A stretch of 64,000 bases of DNA from Trichosphaerium sp. ATCC 40318 (GCA_038496445.1 JALMLS010000466.1:682001-746000); one strand, 5' to 3'; counted from the first letter of the stretch, positions 44,759 through 57,844 are shown. The notes: a model not told the origin generated them from the letters alone. Numbers and translations are program-made.

Positions 44759-46681
44759 TCAATCATCTGCTACGTCACTTTCTATATTACCTGTGCTCTG
44801 AGCGCTGCTGATGTTTGGTTTATGACTACTACTCTTTTTTGAAGTACCATTCTCTATATCACTGTCGGCGCCAGTACCAATATATTCGGTTGGTTTGATG
44901 TGACTTAAAAAAAAAATTAATAATCTGCAAAAAAAAAGAAAAAAATTGGATTTTCTCCTCGCCGATGAACTCCATTAAACCTGAAATGGTATAGCACGAA
45001 ACTAAAAACTAGCATACACCTTCTTGAAACGGCGTTTCCATTTTTTGCAAGTGCGTGAAGAAAACGGCCAAAAATAAAAACTGTAAATTGCTTTTGAAAT
45101 AAAGTTGATCTAGCGAAGAGCGTCTATCGCTTACCTTGGAAAGTTTGGTGGACAACATATATATATCCAATTATAACAACACCCCTTAGCAAAAGGATTC
45201 TTCTTACCAGCGTGTAATGGAGAACACTTAAAAAGAACAAAATGTGAGAAAGATTAAGGGTTAAGTTAAACGTACTTTTTCTCGTGTTGTATATCCTGTA
45301 GTAACTAAATAGCTATGGAAAGAGCACAACGAGAGTACAGGCCATAGAATACAAAAGCAATAAATACCCAGTGCGGCGCTAGTAGGATTTTTAAGAGTTT
45401 CTCCAATCGCTCTTCCAGTGCCCATGCCATTATCGTTTTTATTCATCAATACGCGAACTACAAGATCAGTGACGCAAAAACCAAACACTGTAATAATCAA
45501 TGTGGTTGCTGACCATGAGAATATAAAAAATCGTCTATAATTACGCTGGCCGATACAGTTGCCGACCCAAGGACCTAATTTTGAAATCAGAAATGCTGAC
45601 CTATCGCAAGCGAAATACGCGAAATTATTTCGGCGTAACAGAGCTGACCACTCTTTTTGGTAGGCAGAAATAAATCAAATACGAAATAATTTATCAAAAA
45701 AGTTTGATTGTCGCTAATGACGTACAATGGTGATCAAATCTTAAAACACAGTTATTACAAACTGGACAATGACTCGCTCTTGGCGGCCTGTAAATATGAC
45801 ATGTATCTATAAAACAGTTAGACACCAATAACAAAAATAATCAAAGTTACAAAAAAAAAAAAGAAAAAAAAGATTTGTTTGTTTCTGCTGTTACGAACCA
45901 CAGTATTTTTCTGTAACTTTAACACCATTACACTTATAATCTCTAGTAACTGGTGGCCTTTTATCTTCCCATGAAAATGGACTCTCTATTAAAAAAACAC
46001 AACATGAGCCAAAAAGAAAATAGAGTTGAAGTTAAAAACAGCTTTTTTCCAACAGTAATCCAATCACTTTATAAACTCGTTTTTCTTTCGGTGAAACTAA
46101 ACTAGAGTGCTAAACTTGCAAAATTGAGGAGTTTGATTATTGGCCTCAACGATAAAAAATTCACAGCTTTGTAATACTACGTAGAATACACACAAGAGCG
46201 CAAAATGCGCCTAATAGGTGCAAAAAAAGCAATGTCACGTTTTTAGAGTTATATTACTAAAATAATTTACTTACCTTCTAATTCTTTTGGTGGGGGCGCT
46301 CGCGGAAGAATACCTGGGTCGGAGAAGCTAGTGGAAAAGAAAAGGACGATTGTTTGTATCCATAAGAACAACTGAAGCGTGTTAGTTAATCGTAGTGCAT
46401 TCATTTATCGTTTTGTTGTACCATTATAACAACCAAAACCCAGCCATATTTTATCTCTCTAATTAGCTCGAATGCGCTTCGAAGACATTAGTTTGGGTTT
46501 AAAAGGTAAAAATAAGAGGGTTATCGTACACGCCAGCAAGAAATACAATCCCTGGGGCAATAATTGAACTAGCAGTTGCGTAGAAATATTTACTGTCTGG
46601 TCCGGTTATAATACGCCCACCACAATAGAATTTGTTTTCTGAGGGCCAATCCTTATACCTTCGCTTACCATTATTCATGCT
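44759..46681 (-). CDS. DHHC palmitoyltransferase (Erf2/ZDHHC14-like)
   Basis: Multi-exon, starting at 46681 ([20 protein letters not shown]). After [20 protein letters not shown] comes a first membrane region ([12 protein letters not shown]), [15 protein letters not shown], then the Cys-rich zinc domain [19 protein letters not shown] and VLRFDHHC, split from [15 protein letters not shown] by an intron. Two more helices follow ([40 protein letters not shown]), and [11 protein letters not shown], the TTxE-like region of this subfamily. The C-terminus is Ser-rich and acidic. It transfers palmitate to Cys of membrane proteins at the ER/Golgi; Ras-type substrates are known for Erf2, and a CaaX Ras is encoded at 7.8 kb. 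'NKFYCGGR' is diagnostic of the Erf2/ZDHHC9/14/18 group. Confidence 0.88.
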
Positions 46682-46911
46682 GCGCTAAACTTAGGCCTGC
46701 GCTTCTGTCAGGGAAAGTTTTATGCTATTACAGCCGAATTAAATCATGCCTTAAATGGAGATGTTCCTAAAAGAAGCGCAAATCAACGTAGATGTCACTC
46801 TTCAAATTACAAACTAAATTACAATATATTTCAAGCAACAAGACAGATGTACAATTGAAAAGGCGCAGAAAATGAACAACAAAAAAAAAGCAGTTTTGTT
46901 TTCATCGTGGT

Positions 46912-48194
46912 CTATCGAATAACCTTGTATGTTTGAAGCATTCCGTTTGGTTTTGCATGAAGCGTAAGGGATACGTACAAGTCCTCACCACGTTGAGACC
47001 TAAAGTAAAGGCGACGTTTCGCAGAATCGACCTTACCAGTCTTGAATAAGTTGATAAGATTTGTACATTCTGATTCATGCGTAAACGGAAAGAAATCCAT
47101 CTTCACAAAACGACCTGATATCAAATCGTGTTCAGTAACGCCAGCCATCTGGAGAAAGACAGGATTACATGATATAAAGGGATAACCATTATCCCAGCCA
47201 AATAGAGCAGAAGGTTTTACACTAACACGTGGTTGTACAAGTTTAGGAGAGAACAAATCAGAAACTATTTTTGGTGCCTGTTCAGACAAAGATGGACTTT
47301 GATCTCTATTTCCCTCTCGTAAACGTTCCAATTCTGACCATATCGATGATACAAGAGATTGTAGTTGTGTATTTTGATGTATAAGGTTCTTATTCTCTGT
47401 TCTAAGCTTCTCAATATCAGGATCATTGCTGTTGTTGTTTTGACGAGACAAGCAGTCCTTAGCAATGTTTACTATCTTAGCTCTAACGTGAATAGGAGGT
47501 ACAACGTTTTGAGTTCTGACGGGAGGCGCAAGAGTTGGAGACCTTGGTAGCATCTGAGGATTTGTTAGATTAAACTCCCATGATGGTGATTGTGGAATAG
47601 TGAGTGGTGGAGTTTGTGGCGGGTTGCCATCATTTAAAATAATAGGTTCTTGACCTATACCAAGTGGCGACATTGTAGAGGCTAGAGGTTCGCCGTTATA
47701 CGTGTATGATGAAATAATGTTTGGTGATGAATAGGAATCGCTTTCTGAGCCTATTAATGATAAGTAACGATCATAATGCGCAAGTTGTACGTGTTGGCGT
47801 GGCGACTAGTGGAATTGGGGATGTTGTACTGGTATTTTGCGTTAGTTTTTTAATCGTAAGTTGAATTTCAGTAGTTGTAATGTAGAAAGTTTAAACGTAC
47901 GTAGTATTGGTAGGTGTCGTCCTTGCTTTCTTCGCTTTTTTGTTTACAGCTTCCACACACTCGTAATTGTACGCCAAACATCGTCTACACGGCCGTTCAT
48001 TACCACAAGCGGCATGCGCTAGAAAGATTTAGACAAATAAGCAGAATAAAACAAAATAATGCTTTCAGTGCTACAAAAAACACGGTACCTTTTTTACAAC
48101 GCGCACAAGCAGCTATGGCATACTTTTTTCTTTTCCTTGCTGGCTTAGGCACTCCTTTCGCCGTAATATTATGCCACGTTGTAGATACGTTCAT
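46912..48194 (-). CDS. Zn2Cys6 transcription regulator with PAS domain (ERT1/AcuK-like)
   Basis: Three exons. Exon 1 (48089-48194) and exon 2 (from 48018) join to give ACARCKKAHAACGNERPCRR followed by CLAYNYECVEA, an exact C-x2-C-x6-C-x5-C-x2-C-x6-C binuclear zinc cluster preceded by a basic patch (KPARKRKKYAI). Exon 3 is long and Pro/Ser/Asn-rich, with a coiled-coil stretch (NKNLIHQNTQLQSLVSSIWS) and a C-terminal PAS domain (LFGWDNGYPFISCNPVFLQM, then VTEHDLISGRFVKMDFFPFT). Cluster, linker helix and PAS are the layout of the fungal ERT1/AcuK/Rds2 regulators of gluconeogenesis. The join between exons 2 and 3 is approximate. Stop at 46912-46914. Confidence 0.82.
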
Positions 48195-48672
48195 GGTTGC
48201 TGAGTTTGGTAACCGGACAATACAAGAATTTGCGCAGTAGCCTATTTGTAGCCTATTTAAGGAACTTGTATTGCGGCTTAAGAGTACGGTTGCTCCTAGC
48301 GCGTCATTATTCTGAGGCGTGATGTTACAAAGACTAACAAGCGACGTGACGTCTACTTATCCAGATGTAACTGAAAAATGTTGTGGAGCAGCGGGTTGTG
48401 AACCGTTATTGTAGCTTCTCGCCAGCGATCTATGATGTTTTAGACGGACCAAGGTTATACTTATTCTACTAGTTTAGATGGTTTTGTGTACTAAGCTAGT
48501 GCAAAGCACGTTTTCGAACATTATCTACAATGTTAGTAGACACCAGCACGTGTACATTTCCCTCCGCAATAAACAAGTACGTTCTATCACTCGCCTTATT
48601 TATGTTATCGGCTTTTCATGCTTAATCGATTTTTCGTTCCTCAGCCCACAAATGCAACGCTAGAGCAGAAAT
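48195..48672. promoter_or_regulatory. Divergent promoter region, Zn2Cys6 gene and 7TM receptor
   Basis: About 480 bases between divergent starts. A 61-codon frame at 48478-48663 is not convincing. AGCACGTGTA at 48549 carries a CACGTG core. Confidence 0.35.
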
Positions 48673-51600
48673 ATGTATCGCCACGCTTTCAATTATTATA
48701 TTGTACTCTGTGTGGGCCTGTTGGGGTTCATTAGTGGCTTACAATATACCGATATTTCGTACACGGATTTAGACTCGCGCAGCGCATGGCTTACACTTCA
48801 GGGCGCTCAAATAACAACAACATTTGATCAGGCTATTTACGTCCCGTTTGATCACCAGACTGAATGTAACGCTGGCCCTACAGCAGTGGCACCAGAGTTG
48901 GTTCCCTGCGCAGAAATACCTGGGGTATTCGCTATACCGCGTTTAGGCTACGCTATGTTGTTGAGTGATGGCAGGACTCCTATGTACTGTTTGGATGGCA
49001 CAACGCCTTCTTTGGGGCCTCTTGGGATTAGTACCGCCACTACTGATTATGGTGCGATTTAATACGCAAATGGTCACGTCTTAACTTTGGTAGGCGTCCC
49101 AGGGGCACAAGTGCAGTTTTTCTTCAAGATAGCAAATTCTACACGTTCCAACTTTACTGCAATTTCTATGGCTGCAACAGCAGCTTTTGGTAACACACGC
49201 ATAATTGCTGGCGCATTATCAAGCTCAAAGTACGTTGTGCCAAAACACAATTAATTTAACCCGCCAACGCAGCCCCATCTCGGTGACGCAACTACCAACC
49301 TCACAGCTATTTCAACATGACGATTTGGGCGCACCTTTAGGTTTCTACACTAATGAAGGCATAACAATATGTGGGGATGCACTACGCGCTTCTCCTTTGT
49401 GGGACGGCCTAGTTGGACTGTCTATAATTGGTGAAACAGACTTCAATCTACCAACTGCATTGGTATTCAGTACGTATCATGAACTCTGCACTGTAGTGTC
49501 TTCATTCATGAGAAAGCATTTTTTCAAAAAAAAAAAATATGGTTATTAATTGCAGCTTAGCCGATCAGTCCTTGTTGCCTTATCGCTTCTTTTACGATAG
49601 AGGTACAAAACTACAACTTTACTTGAAGTATTAACAGAACAACCCTTAGCTATTCCTACTTTGTCTTGTGATGCCAGTAGTAGCTTAAAGGGCTTCTCCC
49701 AGGATGTATGTCGTTATTACTTATGTCTCCTACATCCTCCGTTCAGCGAGCCTTATTCTGGATGGTCTTATCAAAGAGGGTACAAAAAAAATCTTGTTTG
49801 AACAGATTCAAAAGTACACAGTTCCTTGTAGTAATTGAATACTAGCGGCGAAGTGAGATTTTTCCAGAGTGTATTAAACCCTCAAGAGATAAGTGTCACA
49901 ATTCTAACTCAAGTAACAGAGGATGACGATAGTGTAAGTTAAAAAAAGTATTCTGATATTAAAAAAATTATACTGTGATATTAACGTACTCGTTTCTAGC
50001 AACCAAGAGCAGAAAACCCTCTTAAATTCTTTACCAACGCCGATTTCCCTCAGGATTTTCAAGACTTGCTTGGGAAAGGTTGTAAATGGGAGTTTACAGC
50101 CATCAAAAACGCAACAGGCCATGTACGTACCTAAAATATGATGACACCTTTTTTTGTTGAATCTTATGTAATCTTATGTTATCCTTAGGCAATAGATACT
50201 TCCATACAGCCTGCTTGGACTAAAAAAAACCTTGGTTGTACTGGTGCTAGACTTGCCGCTATTTCAGAGCAGTTTGATGACTACTCAAGTCGGCATTTGC
50301 TAACAGATAACACCGGTCAATCTTCGAACACACTTCAAAATCAAGTATGCTATAACTACAACACTTTGGTGAAACTAAGTTTATTTTAAGGTTACAGCGC
50401 TTACAAATTCTAATATTTGGAGAGGATGTCTGGACATGGTCTTTAATGATCTACTTTCAGTGTAAATACCTTGTATTCCTTTTTAGGTTGCTTATACTTT
50501 GTTGTAGTACAGAAACACCACAATCTCAAGTTACATATTTTTGTTATAACCAGGTTGGTACTCCTGAGTATGAGTCAGACCCATGTTGTAACTTTACGTA
50601 TGTTTTACATTTATTAACTATGCTGACATTATGGTTGACATTTATTATTAGTTTGCAATTGTCACAATGTTGTGCTCCGCGAAATACTTCTTTTACCGTA
50701 CCACAATACCAGCCAAAGGCTGAGGCTGAATTGGCGACAATGTGCGAAAATGCAGAATGCTTGGCACCTCTTCTTAGTGATTTTGCTCAAACGTGGACTG
50801 TTTCTACAGAGCGTAACGCAGGTTGTGCTTTAGAGTTTCAGCGTAATAATGATGAATCCACAACACGTGCTCAGCGTTTGAATGGTGATGCTTGTAATAG
50901 CAAAGTACGAGCAACAATATGCAATTCTGCTCTTGGCTTGTCTTCGTATTGTAGACAGAATGTTCATCCAGAATCTTTCTGTCGAGAATTCCCATTACTC
51001 AATGTGGGTTTATGTACACTTCCTTGTGTCACTGATGACGACTGCATCACTCAGTGTCTCGACTTTGGTACGACTATTTTTTCGTTTTAGTTTTTTTGTT
51101 CTTGTTCATCTTATTTGTTGTTAGGAACGTATAAATCATGTAAATTGTTCTCTCCCTACGCAAATGATACTGTGCAAGGACTAGAAGATGATTTGTTAAT
51201 TTTTGATTGCTTGATTGAGAATATCGAAGCTGGTATCTATTCTTTGGTTTTTTTTTTTGACGAGTTCTAACATGCTCTTTTAGATGAACTCGGTGTAAGT
51301 GTAGGCGATGGTATGTGATGTTTTGTACCTTGCAATTAATAATTACTCTATTAGTGACTACTGAAAACATCAATGCTACACTCCGCAGTCAGCTTATTAT
51401 AGATGGCTGCCAATCTTATCAAGGGTTTTCCGCTCTTGCAGCAGAAAGTAATGCTACGATTTGTGAAGGTACAATTTTAGTGAAAAGAAGTTAAATGTCT
51501 TATTTTTCTATTAAGGATACACTGGTTGTAATTGGGTACCTTGTCTCGAGTTGTCTCTTGATGGATCACCTATATACTGTACTACTGAGCACTGCGTTGA

Positions 51601-54600
51601 TGATACAAATCTATCACCTGGACATTGTCAGTATTGTTTACCTGATTCTCGTGACTTTTGTATCGATGTGACTGTACCTGCCGGATGCTACCCTGTTGAC
51701 GTTGGTGATACCATAAGTGAAGCTAATACACTATGTCCTGGATCAGGTGGTGCCTTTAATCCTCTTGTGGGTACGTATCACGTTAAATGCTATGTGAAAT
51801 CTGAGCTAATGAATTTATAGCATCAAGGTATTTGAACTTTCCTCTAGAACCAACAGACGAAGAGCACAAAAGAATTAGTCTTGGTTGTAGATATATCACG
51901 AACACAACTTCTAATACATGTCTTGAACCTTGTCCTCCATCTCTTACTGCGAACGTATGAACTATAGTCCAACAACACCAATACTGTTATGCTAAATTAT
52001 GAAAAATTTAGGAAACCTGCAATGCATTTTGCCACAATGAAGCTATTTTAAATCAAGTGGATTGCGATGCATTAGATAATACAACATGGTATGTGCTCTT
52101 AAGTTTTTGATTTATGAAAATTCTTATTTACATTAATACTAGGGTTACATGGACTCAAGGACCTACTACGTTCACTCGATGTATTTTAAATAGTGTTCAA
52201 ATGTCAAGCGAATGTTCTTTCACTTGGTTTGCTGGTAGATCTTTTAATACTGGTAATTACGAGACACAAGTATCTTGCGATGGAAAGTGTGTTGGAAATG
52301 ATGAAGTGACTACTGAGGTATATATTGCTCTTGTGCTTCCCATACCTAATTGTACCGGGTTAGGCTGCTTGTACAGGATTTAGATGCAGTAATGAAGAGT
52401 GCACAACTTGTACTGACAAGGCGTCTTGTGAAAATACAGGTGCCATAGCTTATATATGGTTTTGGTGCACTAACAAGACTTTTTAGGAACTTGTGATGAC
52501 TTTGAAGGTTGTTTGAAACCGCTTGTCGATGTGTCTAGTTTGGGTTGTATTTACCCATTGGAAGTAACACCATTGGGTTGTTTAGATACTACAGTACTCA
52601 CAGAAGCAGCTTGCACTGGGTACTAAATTTTAACTTGTTTCTTTGATACTTACGTAAATCGAAGTACATGGTTTAATAGATCAACAACACGTGCTGAATG
52701 CGAAACCAAAGCTGTTGTATGCTTTGAAGAAGGTATCAAATATGATAACCGAAAATTTATCAATGGTATGGCTGCAAGACGACTGTAATAATTGCTCAAT
52801 AATCTGATGTTTTTAGGTATATCTTTGAAGTCTGCAACAGAGTGTACTGCTTGTGGTGGTACTTACAAGTCTTTCTATAATTGGGATGCTGTAAGTCGAA
52901 ACTAGTCTATGTTTTATCGTACTAACTACTTAATAGAGCGTTTGGATTCCTAATGAATGGGTACCTCTTAAATGGGTTCCAAATAGAGAAATGGTGTCAC
53001 AAACCTTCTTCGGGCCATCTTTGAGTACCTCGAATTATGCAAGGTTCTTTGATGGTGTTGTTGGTTCACTTGCAACTACTGTCATTACTTCCGAGATTCT
53101 CTGCAGGTAAATTAGATACCATACTTGTTCAGGTGTTCAATATTGCTTTTTAGATATGGTCGTATTCGTGATACGCTTGACACTTTAGCGTGCACTTGTG
53201 GTACTGACAGGACTACAGGTCGTGATTGTAGTATTTCTTCTACAAGGACAGTAACCAACAGAGTTGCAAAACTATGCGTTGGTTCGCCTCAGAATATTAC
53301 TCACGAAGTTGGGCGTATCGTTGTTGGTGTAAGTAATGAATTGATAGATTAAACTTCTTATCTCACCTCTATTAATAGGATAACTTCGAACCTACTACTT
53401 CTCAGTGTACTGATTTGACGCTCACGTTGACACCAAGGGAGCAATTCGAGACGCAACAGCGTATTGCCATTACAGCTGCTATTCCGAACCCAGAGGCTGG
53501 TACAGACAGTCTTTTGTTTGTTCAAAACGATAATAATGTAGCTGTGGGCGAGGTTATAAGTACGTTGAATTAAAGTAGTTCTTATATCATCAAACCTCAC
53601 ATTGTTTACAAAAGGTGATGGTATTGGTATTAGTTTATCTATACCTGTAAAGTCTGGTTTGACTGTTTGTGTGGAGTTTGATGAAGATCCAACCAGTACA
53701 ATTAATGGAGCGTCTTTCATAGACTTGGCGACAACTGACGATAATTTTCAATCATTCAGGTGAGTACATGCTTATTTTTTTGCAAATAACTAAGTTCAAT
53801 GAAGGTTGATAGGCATAAAACAAGAATTTGGTACTCTAGAAATTTGTGTTGAAATTGGAGAAAATACAGTTTCTGCAAACTTGTTTCCTGCTGTCACAGT
53901 AGCGGATGCTGAGGGTCGTCAGTTTACTGATGCTTTCAGGTACATTTCTACATTAGAAAGCTGTCCTGACATTTTCTGTTTTAGTGACCTTGAGAAAATG
54001 TTCATTTGGGGAGGATCTATGTTTTATGTCATGTTCTTCTCTTTTGCTGCAATGCAGTTATTCCTTCACTGGAAACTTGGAGCAAATAAGGGCAATAGTT
54101 TCTTTACTGTGACTACTATTGGTCTTATCCTCCTTCTCGTCTTTCTCATAAGTACGATTCTACCTGATAGACTTGTTTTTTTTCTTTGTACTGATGATCT
54201 TTTTTTAGTGAGATTCCTTTTGTTTGTTATTATACCTTTTGGTCCTCTCTATGAAGTTCCTGGCCTTGTTATTATATTTTCTGAGTTCCCGGCACTCATG
54301 GTTTTCGCTATTTATTCCTTGGTCGTTATCAGATGGTAACCATTAGTGTTTGTTTATTTTCTTACTTTTTTATTAGGGCCGAGATTTTCCATTACAGTAT
54401 GTCAGGGGGATCCAAGACTGGTGGTATTAAGAAGTTAAAGCCATTTGTATTGGCTACAGATGGTGCGTTTTTATGTTGTTGTATTGACAAGTCAATGTCT
54501 TTTTATGCTTGCGATTTATTGATTCCTTGTTAGGTATTACGTTTATTGTTTGGATAATTCTTGTTATTGTCTACTTTGCTATTCCACCAGAAACCCAAGA

Positions 54601-55565
54601 ACAAGGTTGTGGAGCAGCTAGTGTTTCGAGAGATCCTGCAGAATATGTTGCTATAGCTTACAATGTATTTTATACACTAGTATGCGTTATCCTTGCTGCT
54701 GCTTACGCCACCTACGGTACACGTATCGTATTATTTATACATAAGAGTGGTAAGCTCGCTAAGGGTAAGGCGCAGCAAGCAGCGCGAAACAAGAAGATAC
54801 AAAAAGTACTTGAATTTTTTTTTTTTTTTCAATTCTAACAGTCCCTTTTCTAGATGTCAATCATCTCTGGTGTTTGTACAATCTGTTTGCTTGCACAAGC
54901 TGCATTTTTGTTATACACAGCGTTTGAGAGCCCTACATCTGTTATTGGTGTGGTTGTCTTTTTGCTTATCGTCGATTTGGTGCCAGCCTATGTATTCATT
55001 ACACTATTTAGGTATGTAATTTTTTTACTTGTTGTACTCTCTTTGTGCTAAGTGTTCTGTCTTTTTAAGGCCGACATCTCTCTTCTCTGATCGTAAACAA
55101 AAGAGAACAGAGATAACAAATACGCCAAGTACAAAGGGACGTGCTTCGTCAATAGGCACTGACCACAGACGGTCGTCAGTTGTGGCTCCAACTGCACAGA
55201 TACAGAGTGCGTACTTAATTTTGTTGCGCTCGCATTCTTTTTCTAACGTTAGAAAAAGAAGGAACGCCTCATACACCCAACCCAGAGCCGAGTGAGTCAT
55301 CGTCTTCTTCTGAAGAGTCTTCTGAAGAGTCATCACAATTGCCTGAAGTGAATGGAAATATTTCCTTGACAAAGCAAAGCATAGAGACTTCTGATGATGA
55401 GAATGAACCAAACAATTTGACGTCACCATTAGGTGGAGGTATTGTTATTAATGAGGACTTGTTCCGGTCTTCGAGCAGTGAAGACGAAACGACCGACGAC
55501 GAGGTACGTTAACCATGCATACTTTTACCTTGTTTTTTTTTGACATTTTTTTTTGCTTGTAGTGA
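48673..55565 (+). CDS. Large Cys-rich extracellular protein with C-terminal 7TM domain (THH1/TOM1/TPRA1-like)
   Basis: About 25-30 exons. The start MYRHAFNYYIVLCVGLLGFISG is a signal peptide. About 1,200 residues of ectodomain follow, with many Cys-rich blocks (for example YTGCNWVPCLE, PGHCQYCLPDSRDFC, CSNEECTTCTDKASC, STECTACGGTYKSF), then a beta-rich part. From about 53990 seven helices appear: FYVMFFSFAAMQLFLHW, FTVTTIGLILLLVFLIS, LVIIFSEFPALMVFAIYSLV, ITFIVWIILVIVYFAIPP, VAIAYNVFYTLVCVILAAAY, MSIISGVCTICLLAQAAFLL and VIGVVVFLLIVDLVPAYVFI. The 'SEFPAL...' helix and the overall order fit the THH1/TOM1/TPRA1 fold. The cytoplasmic tail is Ser/Glu-rich. Likely a plasma- or endo-membrane receptor; ligand unknown. 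The final codon join (GAG then TGA) depends on the last intron. Confidence 0.75.
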
Positions 55566-55769
55566 GTCACTCCTACGTCGCCCTGTAAATTTTTATTGTA
55601 CATTGATAAACACAGGCAAATAAATTAATAAAAGAAAGATGCTTATATTGCTGATGATATTGTACTTGAGACTCATTTTCTGGTGATTGAAATTTCAAGT
55701 TGATCAAGAATGTTCTTGACTTGAACAAACTTTCTTTGGCACGATTTCAAACCGTTTATTTCGCGAACC

Positions 55770-56782
55770 ATGTTGAGACAGTCATTGCTTCGCTCTGCAC
55801 GTACAAATCGCAGGGTAACATGTAAAATACCTTCAAAGCGCTTTACTCCTACAAGAAAATTTACAACGGTTTCTGTACTGCGAAATCAAGCCGTTGAAGT
55901 CGATTTTCCTTTCGATATACCGCTAGGGGACGGAAATGATAATATTGCAGATGCACAGCAAACTGCAGCGCCAACCATACCTACTGGCGTCAATGGTACG
56001 CTCACGTTGTACAACTGCGCCTTACAACTATCTAGCTCCTAATGCGCCATTTTACGCAATATACAGACCCTTTTCAGGGTACGTCGCGTGTTTTAACGCT
56101 TGTAACAATCACTAGAGAGCGTATGAGTAAGGGAGCTTCATTTCAGTTCAAATTCACCAAAGGATGCGTATACCTTGCTGCAGCGAAACAAATGGTACAT
56201 TAAACAACCTTTTTCGAGTCTCTTTGAAATAAAAAAAACTGACTTTTCCAACTGAAAGCGAGAGAAACCACAACAAGTCTCACCAGGAACTCAAGTATTT
56301 GATTGGCAGAATAAGATTATGTTTAAATTGAGCACTACAGAAATGGGTGAAGTGTTAAACTTTCTACGAAAGAAACCAGTAGGTGAGTGAGACGGTGGAC
56401 GGATACGACTTGCAAAAAAAAAAGACTCTGATTTTAACTTGTTTTAGATGGCTTGAAAGTAAATATGACACATCAATTTAAGCTTTCACAGCAACAGACT
56501 ATATCCAGGCTACAAATGGTACCTGGAAAGGAAGGTGAGTTCACACCCTGGATTTTTTTTTGTGTTAAAAGTCAACGGTTTAAGTTTCCATTTTTTTGAC
56601 TTCTTTTTTGTTTAGGGAGTTATATGATCGGTATGTCACGTGCACCTTATGATCCAATGAATAGAAGTGTTGGTAACAACCCAGAGCAGAAGTATGTCTC
56701 ATTATTCTTTGATGCTAATGAAGCTACTTGTCTTCGAGAGTTTTTTGCAGAGTCTATAAAAAGATCCATGGGATTCTTGTAA
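55770..56782 (+). CDS. Whirly-fold single-stranded DNA-binding protein, mitochondrial
   Basis: Seven exons. The N-terminus MLRQSLLRSARTNRRVTCKI is a strong mitochondrial presequence, although exon 1 needs its own splice check. The core shows KGASFQFKFTKGCVYLAAAK, then GTQVFDWQNKIMFKLSTTEM followed by GEVLNFL, matching the Whirly signature in which a '.YDW..K..F.LS.TE.G.L' strand-helix follows a KGKAAL-type strand. It ends SLFFDANEATCLREFFAESI and KRSMGFL with TAA at 56780-56782. Plant Whirly proteins form tetramers on organellar ssDNA and protect genome stability. The KGKAAL ssDNA motif is here SKGASF. Length about 230 residues fits. The 3' half is duplicated downstream. Confidence 0.75.
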
Positions 56783-57720
56783 AATATAATCCTCTCCAAT
56801 TACAAGAGGCCCTATTTTTTTTTTTGAAAATAAAGGTTACACTATTAAAGTAAGTAACAAGCAACAAGTTGAGTTCAACTGAACCTACTGTTTTTTTTAG
56901 TGGTTGAAGAAAACATACAACAAAAGTTAGCAGCAGCTGATTTCTCTAACATCACAATTTTTTGTTTTCTTTTGTAATTTATTTATTCGTCTACTTCTTC
57001 ATCGTTAATGTAATGACCTTGTTTTTGTACTTGACCATTCAGATGCCAGCGTGTGAAATCTCCTTCTCTTTTGTTGTTCTTGTACTTACACATTTCTTCA
57101 AGTTGTCCAGTTCTATACCAATACATGTGCTCTCCTTCTCTTTTATCATTAATGAAACGACACTTTGTCCTTAATTGACTATTCTCATACCACTCTTTTT
57201 GCTCTCCTTCTAGTTTACCATTGACATAGTTACATTGATAAAACATTATACCAGCTTTAGTCCAGAAGGTTAACACGCCATGCAGCTTACCATTTACACT
57301 TTGACTAGTTTCAATTAACTGACCATTCTCATGCCAAGACCTGAATTCTCCCTCCACTTTACCATTAATTATATAACACTGTGTAGATAACTGACCATTC
57401 TCATGCCAAGACTCGTATTTTCCTTTCATCCTACCTTTTACAAAATGACATGCACTAAGTAAAGGGCCTTTCTTGTTTTTTTCGTAATACCAACTCTTAG
57501 CCTCTCCGTGTTCTTTTCCATTTACAAAATAGCGCCGTGAAAGTACGGTTACTTTTCCATTGCTTATACAAACCGTTTTTTCTAAGGCACTATTGAACGA
57601 GTTGTAACAGCTGCCTTTTACAAAGTAGCGGCCATTTTACGAAAACGTATGGACTTAAATCTATTAAGTCGAGTGCAGTTCAAGTGGAAGTTCTAATAAA
57701 ACAACCTTGTTTCTTTGCTC
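56340..57720. repeat. Tandem segmental duplication, copy A
   Basis: This unit contains the last exons of the Whirly gene plus the ENGQL-repeat gene on the opposite strand. Copy B is 57841-59165. Shared blocks at an offset of about 1430 bases include 56962-57540 against 58394-58972, which differ by only a few bases in about 580. The Whirly part of copy B is far more diverged, with many small deletions. Confidence 0.8.
56983..57640 (-). CDS. ENGQL-repeat protein, copy A (5' end altered)
   Basis: This has the same 148 C-terminal codons as copy B, from MKGKYESWHENGQLSTQC to YINDEEVDE, with about six 22-23-residue repeats (GEFRSWHENGQLIETS, GEQKEWYENSQLRTKC, GEHMYWYRTGQLEEMC). Upstream the frame stays open through GRYFVKGSCYNSFNSALEK without an ATG until a stop near 57645. 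A two-base difference from copy B (around 57538) shifts the frame of the first repeats. Either it starts at 57429 or it begins in an unseen 5' exon. There is no F-box. Confidence 0.6.
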
Positions 57721-57844
57721 ATTTTTGTACTTCTTATTCAATTGTCGAGTAACCATTGAAACAAAAAACTCTGTTTTACGTCCAATTAGATAGTATAACA
57801 ATACTCACTAAATTAGTAGTTTTGGTTTTTTATGTGTAGGTTTT

